Under the pieces are notes generated by a model. It saw nothing but the letters and a program-made list of their open reading frames with translations. It was not told the DNA's origin and searched no databases. Source: Cladopsammia gracilis (Eukaryota; Cnidaria; Anthozoa; Scleractinia; Dendrophylliidae). From it: a stretch of DNA of 64,000 nucleotides. The DNA lies in the NCBI GenBank assembly GCA_022457155.1, contig JAJGOT010000053.1, forward strand, positions 701,001 through 765,000. The letters are read 5' to 3'. Shown here piece by piece: positions 38,057-53,000 of the stretch (the first letter of the stretch is position 1; the number at the start of each line of letters is the position of its first letter). The translations under genes were made by a program, and so were the position numbers.

Positions 38057-41000
38057 TTAAACCTCCCAGCTGTCCAACCACTTGTACACTGGAGCTGTGT
38101 AGTCGGGAAGGTGAGCCATAGGACCTGACATACCGTAGGTCAGTCCACGGAATGCCCAGAAGCTAGGACAGGAAAAATACAATGCTTTTATTAAACCGTA
38201 AAAGGCCATTTCCGAGTTGCACTTTCCCTCATGAACAAACTTATGATATGAAATATAATATGAATGAAAACTCATTTGCATATGAAATGTTGTGCATCAA
38301 GCCTTACTTATATTACAAGGCATAAGCAATGCAGACAAGGCCTACTGAGTAGTCTTGTCCATACCTATAATGACTGTAAGTTAAATACAGTCGAACCTGT
38401 ACATAACGGCCCTGTATTAAGCGGCCAGTTTTCAAAGTCCAAATTTTTCACTCATACAAACCCGCGGCCACCCTGTAGCAGTCCTATGTTTGTCTTTCTT
38501 TGTTATTTTTGCCTGTATTAAGCGGCCACCCTTGAGCGGAAACTAAGCCACATGCCATTTTATGCAGTATTTTATTGTGTTTAAAATGCGATCCATCATC
38601 ACCATCAAGAAATAACATGTGCAAAGCTACTGTAAGCTGATAATCGGCCGTTAAGTATCGCTAACGCTTTCCAGATGTCCGCAATGTGCTGAAGTACAGT
38701 ACAAAATCACGAATGCAGCTAACCAAGTGTTTTTAGTGACCCTGTATTAAGCGGCCACCTGTATTACCTGTGGGCGGCACGGTGGTCTAGTGGTTAGCGC
38801 GTCAGACTTCCAACCTGAAGGTTGGTGGTTCGAGCCTGGTCTCTGCCATCGTGTTGTTTCCTTAGACAAAAAACTTTGTTCCACACTGTCTCTCCCCACC
38901 CAGGTGTATAAATGGGTACCAGCGACAAAATGCTGGGGCTAACCCTGCGATGGACTAGCATCCCATCCACGGGGGAGTAGCAATATTCCTAGTTGCTTCA
39001 TGCTACGGAAACCGGGTTAAGCTCCGGCCGTGTGGGCCATTGTGGCCTGAGTGCGACTTTACCTTTTTACCTGTATTAAGCGGCCAGTTCTTCAAGTCCC
39101 GAGGGTGGCCGTTATATACAGGTTCGACTGTATTATGCCAGAAATTAAAAAGGGTTGTTCAGGAGTCGTGTTTTCCCATTAAATTGTAAGGCATATTCTA
39201 TGAATTTTGCCAAAATTCTGCTGTCTATAGGACAGATGCCCTTCTGGATGTTGCTGCATTTTAATGCTCCACTAGATAATACCTGCCAAGTCTCATGCCT
39301 TAGGCGTGAGACTCACGCCAACTCATGCCTATGGAGCAACTTCTCACACCTGACTTACAGATTTGAGCTATCAGCCTTAAGTGATTGCATGATCCAATTA
39401 AAAATATAGTTATGTTCATGAAAATTTGGCACTTTTTTGTAGGTTTTTTTCCTTCTGAACATTAAGATTACAGCTGGATGTTATTAAACGGAGGTCTGAG
39501 GTCCATGGAAACTTCTGAATTCTTACGAACATCTTCAGAATAGATCGGGTTGTCTTCGGATTTGGTTAGGTCGTCTTTGGAAATCCTGCCACTCCCATGA
39601 AAAAATTCTCATGTCTATCACTTGGAAAAATTGGCAGGTGTAATACCGGTAGATGCCTTTAGGAAGTTGAAAGGTGGAGCGAGGATAGGGAACATGATAG
39701 TCTGTAAACAACCATGAACAATAATGGTTTAAAGCAGCCCAGCTGCACAATTATTAATAAATCAAGAATTTGGTTTTATCCACTGAGTCGATAAGGTAAA
39801 TTAGCCACCGTTAAAAGATTTGAGAAAGCTGACGTTTCGAGCGCTAGCCCTTCGTCGGAGCGAATCGAAGGGCTAGCTCTGACGAAGGGCTAGCGCTCAA
39901 AACGTCAGCTTTCTCGAATCTTTTAACGGTGGCTAATTTACCTTATTGACTCAGTCGATAAAACCAAATTCTTGTGCTTCACCCCCCACCGACGCAGCAC
40001 CACAGTTTCTCTAGAAACTAACCCCATACATTTATTAATAAGTCAGAATAGAAGGAGTGGTACAATCTGCCACCCACATTCAGGGCAGTCATTAAGTTTT
40101 GATTCACAGCTGTCACATACTAGCTGGATTTTTGAAAACTATGTCTCCCTGAGAAAGCATCTGGGAGTCCAGTCTAAAGTCCACAACATAAAAACAAAAG
40201 ACTGTTGCTAGTCTTTTTCTCTCTCGCTCCCTTTCCCGTGATTGTGTAGCTCCAGAAAAAATCCATACCCACCCCATGGAAGGTCATTGGAAATTCCTAG
40301 GGGGAGGGGGGTCTTAAAAGCCAACATTTTAGAAGAAAAGTATGAAGCTAAACTGGAATTTCCTGGGGAGACGGGGGGTGCTAAACAAAAAACCTTCCGT
40401 GGAGGGAGTATGGATATTTTCTGGAACTGCACATTTTCAAGATGTTCCGGGTCATAAAAACTCTTGTTCAAGCTAGTTGTAGTGAAATTGCTGTAATTTT
40501 CATCAACCAAGCTATAATTTATGTATATGTAAATTATTAATTAGGAATATTATTTATTTCTTAAATTACCTAATGATACAAACTGCAATGAGGAAGCAGA
40601 TACTGCCATGGTATGCCATTTGTTTCCATTTGTCAAGCTTTGGAATCAGGGAAAATGATTTACACAAATATTGGCTTAACACACCTAGGATAAAAAACAA
40701 CAACAAAATAAGTGAATTTGTAAAATTAAAGTAGTAATTAAAAATAAATAGCATGTGTGTATTACTACAGAACTATTAAAAAGTGAAAAATAAAGATTTG
40801 AATTTTGAACTTCTTACTATTATTCAGGGCTGTCATTAAGAGCCGGGGGCCGGAGATTTCCCCCAGCTTCTATGAGCATGAACCCCGGCTACTTTCATAG
40901 GAAACAAAAGAAAAATAAAATCAAAAGAACTTCCTAGCTGTTGAATTCCCCGCCTACTAATTGCATAATATATACCCAGCAACTTGAAATCTTAGCGACA

Positions 41001-44000
41001 GCCCTGATTATTTGCAAATTTCAACATGCAGTATCTTTTCAATCAACAATCATTTTAAAATTATTTTTTCATATTTAAATTTCAAAATCATACATTAGTT
41101 TTGTCACATGGTGAAAATAAAATTTTGCTGTAAGTTGTATGATGTCATTTTCCTGCCAAAAACCGTTAAAATAATAAAAAAAGAAAACATGCGATTATTT
41201 GGACTTGCAATGTCTGTTATGTTGCAAATTTGAGCTCCATTGGATTAAAAACACAAACATAGTTCCCTGATGATGCCTTTTGGTGTGCAGCTGACCGACC
41301 CGGGGTGTGACCTAGCACTAACCTGCCAACATGGCACTGTAAAGGTAGGCGGGAAAGTAGTGGTGGAAGTACAAAACACGCCCCATGGCGAAGAAAGGAA
41401 AGTAATGCAAAGCCCAGCCAAGGAATAACCATCCACATGCAGATTCCATCCTCTTTCTACGAGCTGAAAGCAATAACAGATGGTTAGATTCAACCTTTTC
41501 ACTGTTATAATTATGTACTCAGGTTAACATTTTTCTTTGTATTCCTATATTTCTATTTGTAAGCTGTTGAAAAACTAATAAATAGCAGACGCCGAGCACA
41601 TGGTTTTGCAATAATATTATAAGCTTGCTAAAAAGTTAATTAAAACATATTGCCGACATCCCAGAAGTCTATATTTATGACTGTTTTCCTAAGTCGGGAA
41701 TGATCAATGACCATCACAGGAATCTGGAACATGTCAGGAAAATAGAAACACTGTCTCCCTATTTTCCCAAATTCATCCCAACCATCCTAGATGCCCGACC
41801 ATCCTAGATGCCCGACCATCCTAGATGCCCGACCATCCTAGATACCCGACCATCCAAGATGCCCGACCATCCAAGATGCCCGACCATCCTAGATGTCCCA
41901 CCATCCTAGATGTCCGACCAGGATTTCTAAGCTTTCATGTTTTAATAAGTCAGCAAAATCTGGGACAGTTGGGAAACGGTGAAATCCCGGATTGTAGGGG
42001 TTTTCCCAACATATGAAAACCAGCCTTTACTAAGAGACAAAATGATTGTATAAAAAATGAACCTTGCTCTTGAAGTGGGTCAATAAATCCTCTTTGTGTT
42101 CTGACAGCATGAAAAGCATAAAGCAGACCAAACAGACACATGACAGCCAGCACAAACCACCAAATTACCTGAAAATAAAACACAACATTCAAATATAACA
42201 TTTGATATCACTACAAAATGTCTCTTTGTACTATTCATTGAAATGTTTAGCTCCAAAAATCAATCACGTCAGAACAATCATAAATCAGAATGATTTTCCC
42301 AGCCCATTTTAACCTCCAATGACCATAGCTAGCATGAGGTGTTTAGGATTTGTACTACTTCCCTCTGGATGGGTTACCTATATCTGTCAAGTCTCACGCC
42401 TGCGAGTCTAAAACTCCGATCTCACACCTATTCATGCCTATGGAGCAATTTCTCACGCCTGACTTACAGATTTGAGCTGTCAGCCCTAACTGATCGCATG
42501 ATCCAATTAAAAATATAGTTGCGTTCATGAAAATATGGCACTTTTTTGTAGGTTTTTATCGTTCTGAACATTAAGATTACAGCTGGATGTTATTAAACGG
42601 AAGTCTGAGGTCCATGGAAACTTCTGAATTGTTCGGAACATCATTCTTCGGACAATGCAACTTTGGACACCTGGCGTATTTCTGTCTGAGGAAACACCAC
42701 ATGTATAATAGCAAGAACCAACTCCGCCCTGTCAAAATGTGCCAGCAATTCTGCCGCCTATACTCAATAATTTGCCGACTACATACATACATACATACAC
42801 TTTATTAAAGTGTCAAGGTACTTCACAATGGAGTTCACAAATCATGACTAATAACAAAATACATCTCTAGCCCTTACTGCCTACCACTTCTGTTACCCTG
42901 CCTACCCCTACAAAACATTCTGACAGGGCTACAAACTTAAACCTTCTATCCTGAGATCAAAAGTCTGACTTGCTCCTCAAAAAATGTCTTTGCAATTTAT
43001 GTAGGAATGTTTAATTAGAAACATGATCCCATTGAATTTGAACCTCTGCTAAAAGAAGTCACTTCAAGTGTTCACAAATAGCTCTCCCCAGTCAAAAGCA
43101 CCCAAGATGTAATCTAGGAAACACCTACCGGGTTGCCAAGAAGATAGACACGATAATCTGCTCCGGAAAACACTTGACCCTGAAAGACAAGTAAAAAAAA
43201 ATTAAATGACCCACATGACAACAGACTGAGTTTAAAAAAAATCTCCATAGAGGGTGTTCACACTTAGCCATTTAGATCGATCTAAATGAGATCGATCTCA
43301 GATCAATCCAAGATTGTCCCAGGAACTGAGCATTGACATTTACCAGTCGACCTTCGTAGCCAGGCCTTAGTTTTGACCCAACTGAAGAAAAAGCCCTGGT
43401 TATTAACAAATGTACAAAATGACGCAGATATGGCACCCCTAGTTCGCTTTGTGTTAGCTAAAACGCAGGCATTGTTAATGAAACAAAGAAGAAGCAGGAA
43501 AAAATCTTCAGTGAAATAGTTCGACTTAAATTACAGCAAAGAAAGAGGTGGTAGGAACTTCTACCCTTTCTTCTGGAGGAATACCACCGCGAAAGACGAT
43601 TTTGGCTAGAACCTGGACATACAAAGTGTTTATTTTGGGAAAGAACGGTTAGTAACTGGATTGGACAGGAATTTGAAAGACTATGGGTACTCTTTACAGA
43701 GCGTTTTGTCAACAAATTCGTGTGCAGCAAGATGTTCATTTTGACTCGTTAGATTCACAATGGTCAGAGTACGATGGCAAAAACATTTTCCGCATTTTCA
43801 GTTAAAAGCGTTGCCAAATAGCGAGCGTGAATCACGGGTCACTCGCATGTATGTTGCACTTTGTTTCTCTTGCTCTTTACAAAGCGATTTGCAGTCCGAT
43901 CTAGACAAGCTCTATTACTCAATCGATTAAAGTAGTTCAGACCTAGAGCATATTAACTAAGGTTTCAAAAAATAATATAGGCCTTTCTATTTGCCAGACA

Positions 44001-47000
44001 ATGAGAAATGTGAAATAAATGATGACTTCTCTTTGAAATCCTAACTTGAACAAGCAAAAAGCAAGCGCCCGCCACTCACGACTTAGAGAACATTGTTTAT
44101 GCTGAGATTTTATTCAAACTTGAATTCGTTTGCCGGCACCCGCCCAGGACACTTTGTGATGCCAGTCATGCAGTACCGTGCCACCCCCCGCGGTCCAGAG
44201 CACTAAATTTGAAAAGCTTCCGTCTGAAAAAAGAGCTAAATTACAAAGAAAATGGGGGAAAATGGCAAAACAAGGTGTATGTTTTACTCCATAACAAAAA
44301 AACTAAGTACTTTTGCGGTTAGGTTCACCCTGGCTTTTTCAGAAGAGGTGTTAAGGAATCATTTAAGACCCTTTTATTTCCCTGAGATTTGGACAACTAC
44401 CATCGAATCGCGTTCTAAGAATGTATTTTCTATAGGACTTAATTATCGAACGTCAGTGTCACCTGTATGCATTACTGTTACGTAATATTTGTCAGGTATG
44501 CATGATTTCCTACCTTGTGATCCGCAAGGGACATCAGGTGTCAGTACATGTCCCAATATATAAGTTGGGTTTGTTACACGCAACTTTTACTTCTCGCGTC
44601 GCCAATATAGCTTTTTTCTGTAGCTTATTTCCAAAAACCTTATGGGAGACGAGCCTGCTGAAATTCAGCGCGATCCAGTGGCTGAAGGAAATGCACGACA
44701 CAGTTCACCACAACAAAATTCTACATCAAATACTTTGACATCTGAGGAAATTGACGACGTATTCTCCTTATTTAAGACCTACTTTGAGAACCGTTTGGAC
44801 CAAAACGGAGTGATGCCAGTCATGGAGTACCGTGCCACCCCCCCAGGACACTTGGTGATGCCAGTCATGGAGTACCGTGCCACCCCCCTCCTCGGACACT
44901 TCGTGATGCCAGTCATGGAGTACCTTGACACCCCCCTCCGCGGACACTTCGTGATGCCAGTCATGGAGTACCGAGCCAACCCCCAGGACACTTCGTGATG
45001 CCAGTCATGGAGTACCGAGCCAACCCCCAGGACACTTCGTGATGCCAGTCATGGAGTACCGAGCCAACCCCCCAGGACACTTCGTGATGCCAGTCATGGA
45101 GTACCGAGCCAACCCCCCAGGACACTTCGTGATGCCAGTCATGGAGTACCGAGCCAACCCCCCAGGACACTTCGTGATGCCAGTCATGGAGTACCGAGCC
45201 AACCCCCCAGGACACTTCGTGATGCCAGTCATGGAGTACCGAGCCAACCCCCCAGGACACTTCGTGATGCCAGTCATGGAGTACCGAGCCAACCCCCCAG
45301 GACACTTCGTGATGCCAGTCATGGAGTACCGAGCCAACCCCCCAGGACACTTCGTGATGCCAGTCATGGAGTACCGAGCCAACCCCCCAGGACACTTCGT
45401 GATGCCAGTCATGGAGTACCGAGCCAACCCCCCAGGACACTTCGTGATGCCAGTCATGGAGTACCGAGCCAACCCCCCAGGACACTTCGTGATGCCAGTC
45501 ATGGAGTACCGAGCCAACCCCCCAGGACACTTCGTGATGCCAGTCATGGAGTACCGAGCCAACCCCCCAGGACACTTCGTGATGCCAGTCATGGAGTACC
45601 GAGCCAACCCCCCAGGACACTTCGTGATGCCAGTCATGGAGTACCGAGCCAACCCCCCAGGACACTTCGTGATGCCAGTCATGGAGTACCGAGCCAACCC
45701 CCCAGGACACTTCGTGATGCCAGTCATGGAGTACCGAGCCAACCCCCCAGGACACTTCGTGATGCCAGTCATGGAGTACCGAGCCAACCCCCCAGGACAC
45801 TTCGTGATGCCAGTCATGGAGTACCGAGCCAACCCCCCAGGACACTTCGTGATGCCAGTCATGGAGTACCGAGCCAACCCCCCAGGACACTTCGTGATGC
45901 CAGTCATGGAGTACCGAGCCAACCCCCCAGGACACTTCGTGATGCCAGTCATGGAGTACCGTGCCAACCCCCCAGGACACTTTATTTTCAAAGCATTTTG
46001 TAAACAAATTCGTGTGCGGCAAGATTTTATTTTTTTTTTAATCTTTAGATTCGCAATGGTTAGAGCGCGATGGCAAAAACATTTTCCGCAGAACATGGTT
46101 TTCAGTTAGAAGCGTTGCCAAATAGCGAGCGCGATGCGCCGGTCATTCGCTTGTTCGTTGCGCTTTTTTACTCGCGCTCTTTACAGAACTTTAATATGGC
46201 GGACGACTGAAGAGGCTCGAAGACCGAAATTTTTTATCCAACAACCGCGATTTAACAGTGTTTAGATCGCTTTAAAGTTATTTTAAGTGCGTCGAATGTC
46301 TCTAAAAGACGTGATGTCCTATTCTTCTCGCTCTTTACAGAGCGTTTTGTCAACAAATTCGTGTGCGGCAAGATTTTCAGTTTGACTCGTTAGATTCGCA
46401 ATAGTAAGAGCACGATCGCAAAATCATTTTCCGCAGAACATGGTTTTCAGTTAAAAGCGTTGCCAAACAGCGAGTGTGAATTACGGGTCACTCGCTTGTG
46501 CGTTGCGCTGTTTCTGGTGCTCGTTACAAAGCGTTTTGCAGTCCAGATCTAGACGTGCTCTTTTACTCGATCGATTAACGTAGTTCAGACCTAGAGTATA
46601 TTAACTGAGGTTTTAAAAATAATATAGGCCTTTCTATTTGCCGGACAATGAGAAATGTGAAATAAATGATGGCTTCTCTTTGAAATCCTAACTTGGACAA
46701 GCAAAAAGCAAGCGCCCGCCTCTCACGACTGAGGGAACATTGTTTGTGTTGCGATAATTATTCAAATTTGAATCCGTTTGCCGGTCTCGTGGGAGTTCGT
46801 TGGAAGACATTTTGGAGCGCCACTTTTAGTTTACGGAACACCTAGAAAATAGCGCTTTGAATACTATTTCCACGCATCGTATTAAATCCAAACTTCGCCG
46901 ATGTTTTGTTTAGACAGAGGCTGACATTTCCAGGGTGAACCGTAGTTAGCAAGTCCTTTCTTGAAGAGAAAGACCATCCTGTATATCAATGCGGTGTTTT

Positions 47001-50000
47001 TCCATACTGAAATCAGCCAAAAAAAAAAAAACGAATTTCATTTTAACTCGCTGCGTTCGCCCAAATGAAAAATATTTTTTAAATCCCTATATGCAAACTA
47101 GCAACATACAACTGCAACCACGTTGGTTGGTAACTCACGTGGAGCCAATACGAGAAAAAACAAAGCACCGAAAATGAGGAGAAGAAAATTTCTAACTAAA
47201 TAAAATCTGTCAGTGATATAAATACCACAAAAAAGCTGATGATCCAGCGTGCCCACTGGCGGTGCTGTGCACTGCTTCTTGTTGCTTTGCTGTTGGCGCT
47301 CCTTTTCTTTTTGCTTTCTTTTCCTGTAATAAGTGTTAGCATTCGCTCGAGCGTTCCGAATTTTTCTATCATCTTCATCGTCCGAAGCGATGTCTTGGGA
47401 TTCATACTCCTGAACCACGTCCTAACCAGCGTCACTAGAATCTGCAAGCTTGATCAGTTTTTGCCTCTTGTGCAACAGCGATTTGGCCTGCTCGGTTATT
47501 TGTGCCACTTTCTTGTGATCTTTTGAGGCGTTGCTTTCTCCGATTCTACAGACCAACTCCTCAAGTTCAGCGTTAAATACGAATTGCTTCTGATTTCCCT
47601 TGAACTTGAAGATTTCCGCCAGCAGATTAATCTTTTGCTTGGCCACTAACTCCTTTCCGTTTTGGTCCAAACGGTTCTCAAGGTAGGTCTTAAATAAGGA
47701 GAATACGTCGTCAATTTCCTCAGAGGTCGAAGTATTGTTGTGGTAAATGTGTCGTGCATTTCCTTCAGCCACTGGATCGCGTTGAATTTCAGCAGGCTCG
47801 TCTCCCATAACGTTTTTGGAAATAAGCTACAGAAAAAAGCTATATTGGCGATGCGAGAAGTAAAAGTTGTGTGTAACAAACCCAACTTATATATTGGGAC
47901 ATGTACTGACACCTGATGTCCCTTGCGGATCACAAGGTAGGAAATCATGCATACCTGACAAATATTACGTAACAGTAATGCATACAGGTGACACTGACGT
48001 TCGATAATTAAGTCCTATAGAAAATACATTTTTAGAACGCGATTCGATGGTAGTTGTCCAAATCTCAGGGAAATAAAAGGGTCTTAAATGATTCCTTAAC
48101 ACCTCTTCTGAAAAAGCCAGGGTGAACCTAACCGCAAAAGTACTTAGTTTTTTTGTTATGGAGTAAAACATACACCTTGTTTTGCCATTTTTCCCCATTT
48201 TCTTTGTAATTTGGCTCTTTTGTCAGACGGAAGCTTTTCAAATTTAGCGCTCTGGACCGTAAGAAGGTCTCGGATATGTCGCGGCATTCTCGGCGATGTC
48301 CCTCTCACTTTTTCACACACGATCTCAGATGGAATCAAAATACTGTGAGATGAAACTGCATTCCCAAAGCGCGTCGTTTTCTTTAGATATTAGCCAATTA
48401 TGTCGATAGTATGTTTTTCACTGTATTTATAATCCCCCAAAACTTCATCCCCAAAAATTTCAAAAACCGTCTCTCATAGAATTTGTTCAATCTTTGCTAT
48501 ATTCGAGACGGCTATGGGAAGTACAAGTTCCCTTAAGCGATTACCGAAAATACCTCCTTGTGCCGAGAAATACGACGGCAATTAAAAAACGTCATGGCGT
48601 CATTACGTTGCTATGGCAACTCCGATGTTAATTTCACACTGGTCTTAACAAATTTTCATCTTTATTTATTATAGCTGTGGTGACCGTTTTTCCATAACAT
48701 TGTTAATGGAGTCGTAGTTAATGCTCAAACTTGGGGGTATCGCCCCAAAAAAAATCCAGTCGAGCCACCTAAAGCAATCGCTTTATCTCCACGAAAACGC
48801 GAAACAATTTGCATATAACGTCATGCATGAACGTGACTACCGAGAAAGGCAGAAGAAAATTAGTTCACACTTTCACTGAAGATGTAAAATGGTACATTTT
48901 GTTAACAAATGTGATAATGAATTTTAGGTTTTGTTGTGATATAGATAAGGGAACTGAGAGCAAAATATCTGATATTTCGCATTCGATGTTTATATTTATA
49001 CGCCGCAATATGAATAACAAAATGATCGTTGGTAACCGGAATTTTTTTATTCATTCGGATATTTATCGCAATTCTTTGTCATAACAGACCATTATTGCCA
49101 TTACAGATGCCATTTCGTATAACGTTCTCTCGATATCAGGGGATACCAATTCACTAATTGATAATTTTCGAGCAACATTGAGCTGGTGTTTGTCTAAATT
49201 CTTATACGAAAAATGACTATACCATACCGCAATCTATCAAACTTTTCCCTGCTCTGTTACATTTGCCCCATTTTTTATTTATGAAATCAATTTATATATA
49301 AACAATCTACGTTTAGGCATAAGGGCTAGTTCTAAATCGAAATGGCAAGGAACGATATCGGCTGGTGAATTTCTGGTAATTTTAGAAACATTCAAAATGC
49401 GGAAAGTATACCTTCGGACGTTTTCGTCGTTCGCGGCTCAAACTGTGCCCTTTTCGGATTAATTTAAATAAATGCAACACGGAAGGATAGTTCTTTGCAT
49501 CAGTATCAGCAATGATCAATTTAATTCGCTAACAGGCTAAGAGTGGAAGTCTCAAGAACACCTTCGATCTACCAATATGGCGGCCCACCGAGACGACCCC
49601 AGAACGGTCTTGTTAATATTTTCCAAAATAAAAAGAAATGAAACCTTAAACTATCCATTACGTATTCAGGACCCTAAACCAAGTCTACATGGTGAATTTC
49701 AGCCAAATCGGTGATGTACCGTGGCCGCGACTTTTCAAAAAAGTTCGAATTTTACAGAGTATTGCTCTTACAAGGCGCGGAAGCAAAGCTGTTTAGTCTG
49801 CCGTTTGGCCCAGTTTTAAGTTCACATTTGGGCTCAAAAGTCTCGGATCGATCCGAGACCACCTCCCGAGGCGATCTAATTTAGATCGATCTCGGCCCTG
49901 TTCGAAGAGTTCATAGTCGCGTCATAAAATACTCGGATCGATCCGAGATCGATCTAACAGGTAACTGTGAACGGCCCCATAGATTTAACAAATTTACACC

Positions 50001-53000
50001 GGTTTTCCGTGATGTGGACTCTTATTTACCACGATTTACGTCATCACATGGTCAAAATGTTGTGGACTCACGAGGCGCAGCCGAGTGAGTCAGCAACAAA
50101 TTTTGACCATGTGATGACGTAAATCGTGGTAAATAAGAGTCCACACCACGGAAAACCGGTGTAAATTTGTTTTTTACAACAATATTTAGAAAAAAATACA
50201 AGGAAAAATCGAAGTCTTGTTACAAAACGTGACAGCAAAGAAAGAGCAAGCGTTGTCTATAACTTTCTCGCAATCTGATTGGTTGTTTTCAAGCGCACGT
50301 GATGTTAGCGTCAGCACCGTTGTCTGGACTCTCATTTACCACTCACGTCGACCAATCAGATTGCGAGTTTAGCGGCAATTGTGGTAAAAAGAGTTATAGA
50401 AACTTGGCTTCTCATGATCAGTGTGCATATTAATTTTTTCTGACAAATAAAAGATAAATAACGAATTCACTCGTTGTGATAAATTACCCTGTAGTTTATT
50501 GGCCATTGCCATGGCTGCGAAGTCACTTCTCCTTCTTTTGGCTTGAATCCTGAGTTGGTCTAAAAAAAACCATCATTGATAATAAGTGCCCTGCATCATT
50601 CCCAAACCCAAACCTGATTCACAAAAAAACTGTTAGTAAAGTTGTCTTAAAGTGGCAAAATGAAAATAAAGCATTCGAGTTCAACTCCTCGACCACGCTT
50701 GTAAAATAGCCAACTGGTTTGCCTCCTGCCAGTTGGGATTTTTAAAATGTTATATTCTATTTGAATATTTGTTTCTATATTTAGTGTCCCCAATTAGTGC
50801 TCGCGCGCTAAATACCTTGACACCTAAATAAAGTGATTATTATTATTTATTATTATTATTACAATTATTTGATAGAATAATAATTAAAAAACTTAAATTT
50901 CACTGAACCACTTTTATGTTTTAAGTATATTGATTAGAGAAGAACATACCTGAGCCATAACAATGTGTGATTCATATACACTGCCAATAAACGAGGGCTT
51001 GTAAAAGTCAGATGCAGCTTTTGGCACTAAATCAGCAAACAAGAAAATAGTATTAGATGATTAAAACAAGACTCGGAATGAATGTAACATTGTACACGAC
51101 ACAGTAACATTTGCTGTAGTCACATTAGCGAGCGAGATAATATTGGTGTTTTCATCAAAATTTATTTCTAGTGTTTTGAACATTGCTGTGCTGAAGTAAA
51201 ATAGTTAAGTATGTTACATGTAGATACCTCTTTCATTCTCATGTCCTTCAACATTCCAAAGGTTGTGGCCATGATGTACAATGGGGTTGCAGGTGACTTC
51301 CAGCTGCTCCCAGCCCCTGTATAAAACAACAACACTAACTTCAACCTTTGCTTATAACAATAATCTCAGAATTTAGGTTAATCCTTATGATAACACAACA
51401 CTACCTGCCAAATATATGATGCTTTTAATTATTAGCCTGTAGTTTAAATCTAAGGAGTGACCATTAATTGAATGAAAGATATATATCAAGCAATACTTTC
51501 ACATGGTCCTGTTTATTATGTTGTACAAGGTAGCTCCAACTTTGGAGTTTGTGGGTGAAATCCCAAGGAGGCTGACCACTCATGAAGTTAATAATGAACT
51601 GTACTTCTTGCTCGTATGATTTTTGTTGTATTATTTTCCCCATTGAAATGAGAATTTAATGTGATCTCTTAAAGTTATATTTTGAAACTCTCTGACTCTA
51701 TGCTATCACGTCAAAATGTTCCCAAATAAATTTCAGAAAGTTAGAAGTTTGGTAGGTATAAATGCTTCTTACAGTACATGCGAGTTATAAACATTCAAAC
51801 TCAGTGCAGACACTCCCCACCTCTCCCTAGTCTGAATAGGGTTTACTTTATAACACTTACCATTTAGGCAAAACTTGAGTGCTGCCATGAAGAGCACAGC
51901 CAAGGGTCACATGAATGAGTCTGAAGACTGTTTTCACGGTTTTGATTCGTCCACCATCACCTTCACCACTCACAATTTCTATTTTCCAAAAATCATTGCC
52001 ATCCCCTTTCCCATTCTAGGAGGTAAATTACAAATGGAGCATAAGTAAGTAACCACTATATGACATGTACTATACTTCCAAGCAAATGCAAAATTAAGGA
52101 AATGTTCTTTAATACCTTAACTACCCTAGCCTCCACCACAGATGTCCTTAGAACTTGTCACATGCTTCTAAGGACATCTGCACTGAAGTTATTACTACCT
52201 AAAAGTATGCAGAACCAATACATTACACGTTAACCATTGTCACCATGCATCAAACACAGCAGTAAGTATAACCACCTGGAGCAAAAGGGGAGTTGTGATA
52301 GGGAAAAGAGGGGGTGGGGACGAAAGGCAGGCGGCAGGCATGTCAGAGAAGCCACATGCACGTGCTACTACCCCAGCCTCCAATGCAGATGTCATTAGGG
52401 CTCGTCGCGTGCTTCTAAGGATGTCTGTGCTGGAGGGTCACTACCACTCACATAAAAAACAGTACATGCTATCCATTGTCCCCATTAACTTACCTACATA
52501 ATTTTGTGAAATGATATATGTCATGTACTCTTACTTACTCCCCATTATGCCTGATGGCATTTAGGGCTGCTGTCACCATTAAACATACCAGTATGACTGT
52601 ATAACCTTCACCTTGAGAAATAGGGGAGTTGTGGTTAGGAAAGGATGGGGGGGGGGGGTGAAGGGCAAGGGGCAGGCATATTAGAGAAGGCACACGTAAA
52701 GGGAAATAAAAAAGAAAATTTGTTGAATAAAAATATATTTTTTTTTCTATAGGAAGGGAAGAGGGGCATGTCCTAAGTAAAAAGTAAAGTCGCACACGAG
52801 CCAGATGGCCCACACGGCTGGAGCTTAACCCGGTTTCTGTAGCATGAAGCGACTAGGAATATTGCTACTCCCCCCTGGATTGGATGCTAGTCCATCGCAG
52901 GGTTACCCCCAGCATTTTGTCGCTGGTACCCATTTATACACCTGGGTGGAGAGAGACAGTGTGGAGTAAAGTCTCTTGTCTAAGGAAACAACACGACGAC

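Larger units (their letters stand above)
43251..49976. mobile_element. 6.7-kb composite non-autonomous DNA element in a POMT2 intron
   Basis: The left end AGGGTGTTCACACTTAGCC...TTTAGATCGATCT resembles the inverse of the right end (AGATCGATCTAACAGGTAAC...GTTCACA-type on the other strand). CCATAG stands on both sides (43245-43250, 49977-49982). Inside are directly repeated blocks (about 43690-44140 and 46330-46790), an inverted pair (about 44190-44809 versus 47640-48262), a 45-bp minisatellite and a broken ORF. The end similarity is imperfect, so the boundaries are a hypothesis. Confidence 0.45.

Noticed and set aside
44961..46109. Open frames of 353-363 codons on both strands across 45-bp units
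   Set aside because: They exist only because the unit length is a multiple of three; frames are open on both strands and there is no gene-like composition. Treated as a minisatellite.
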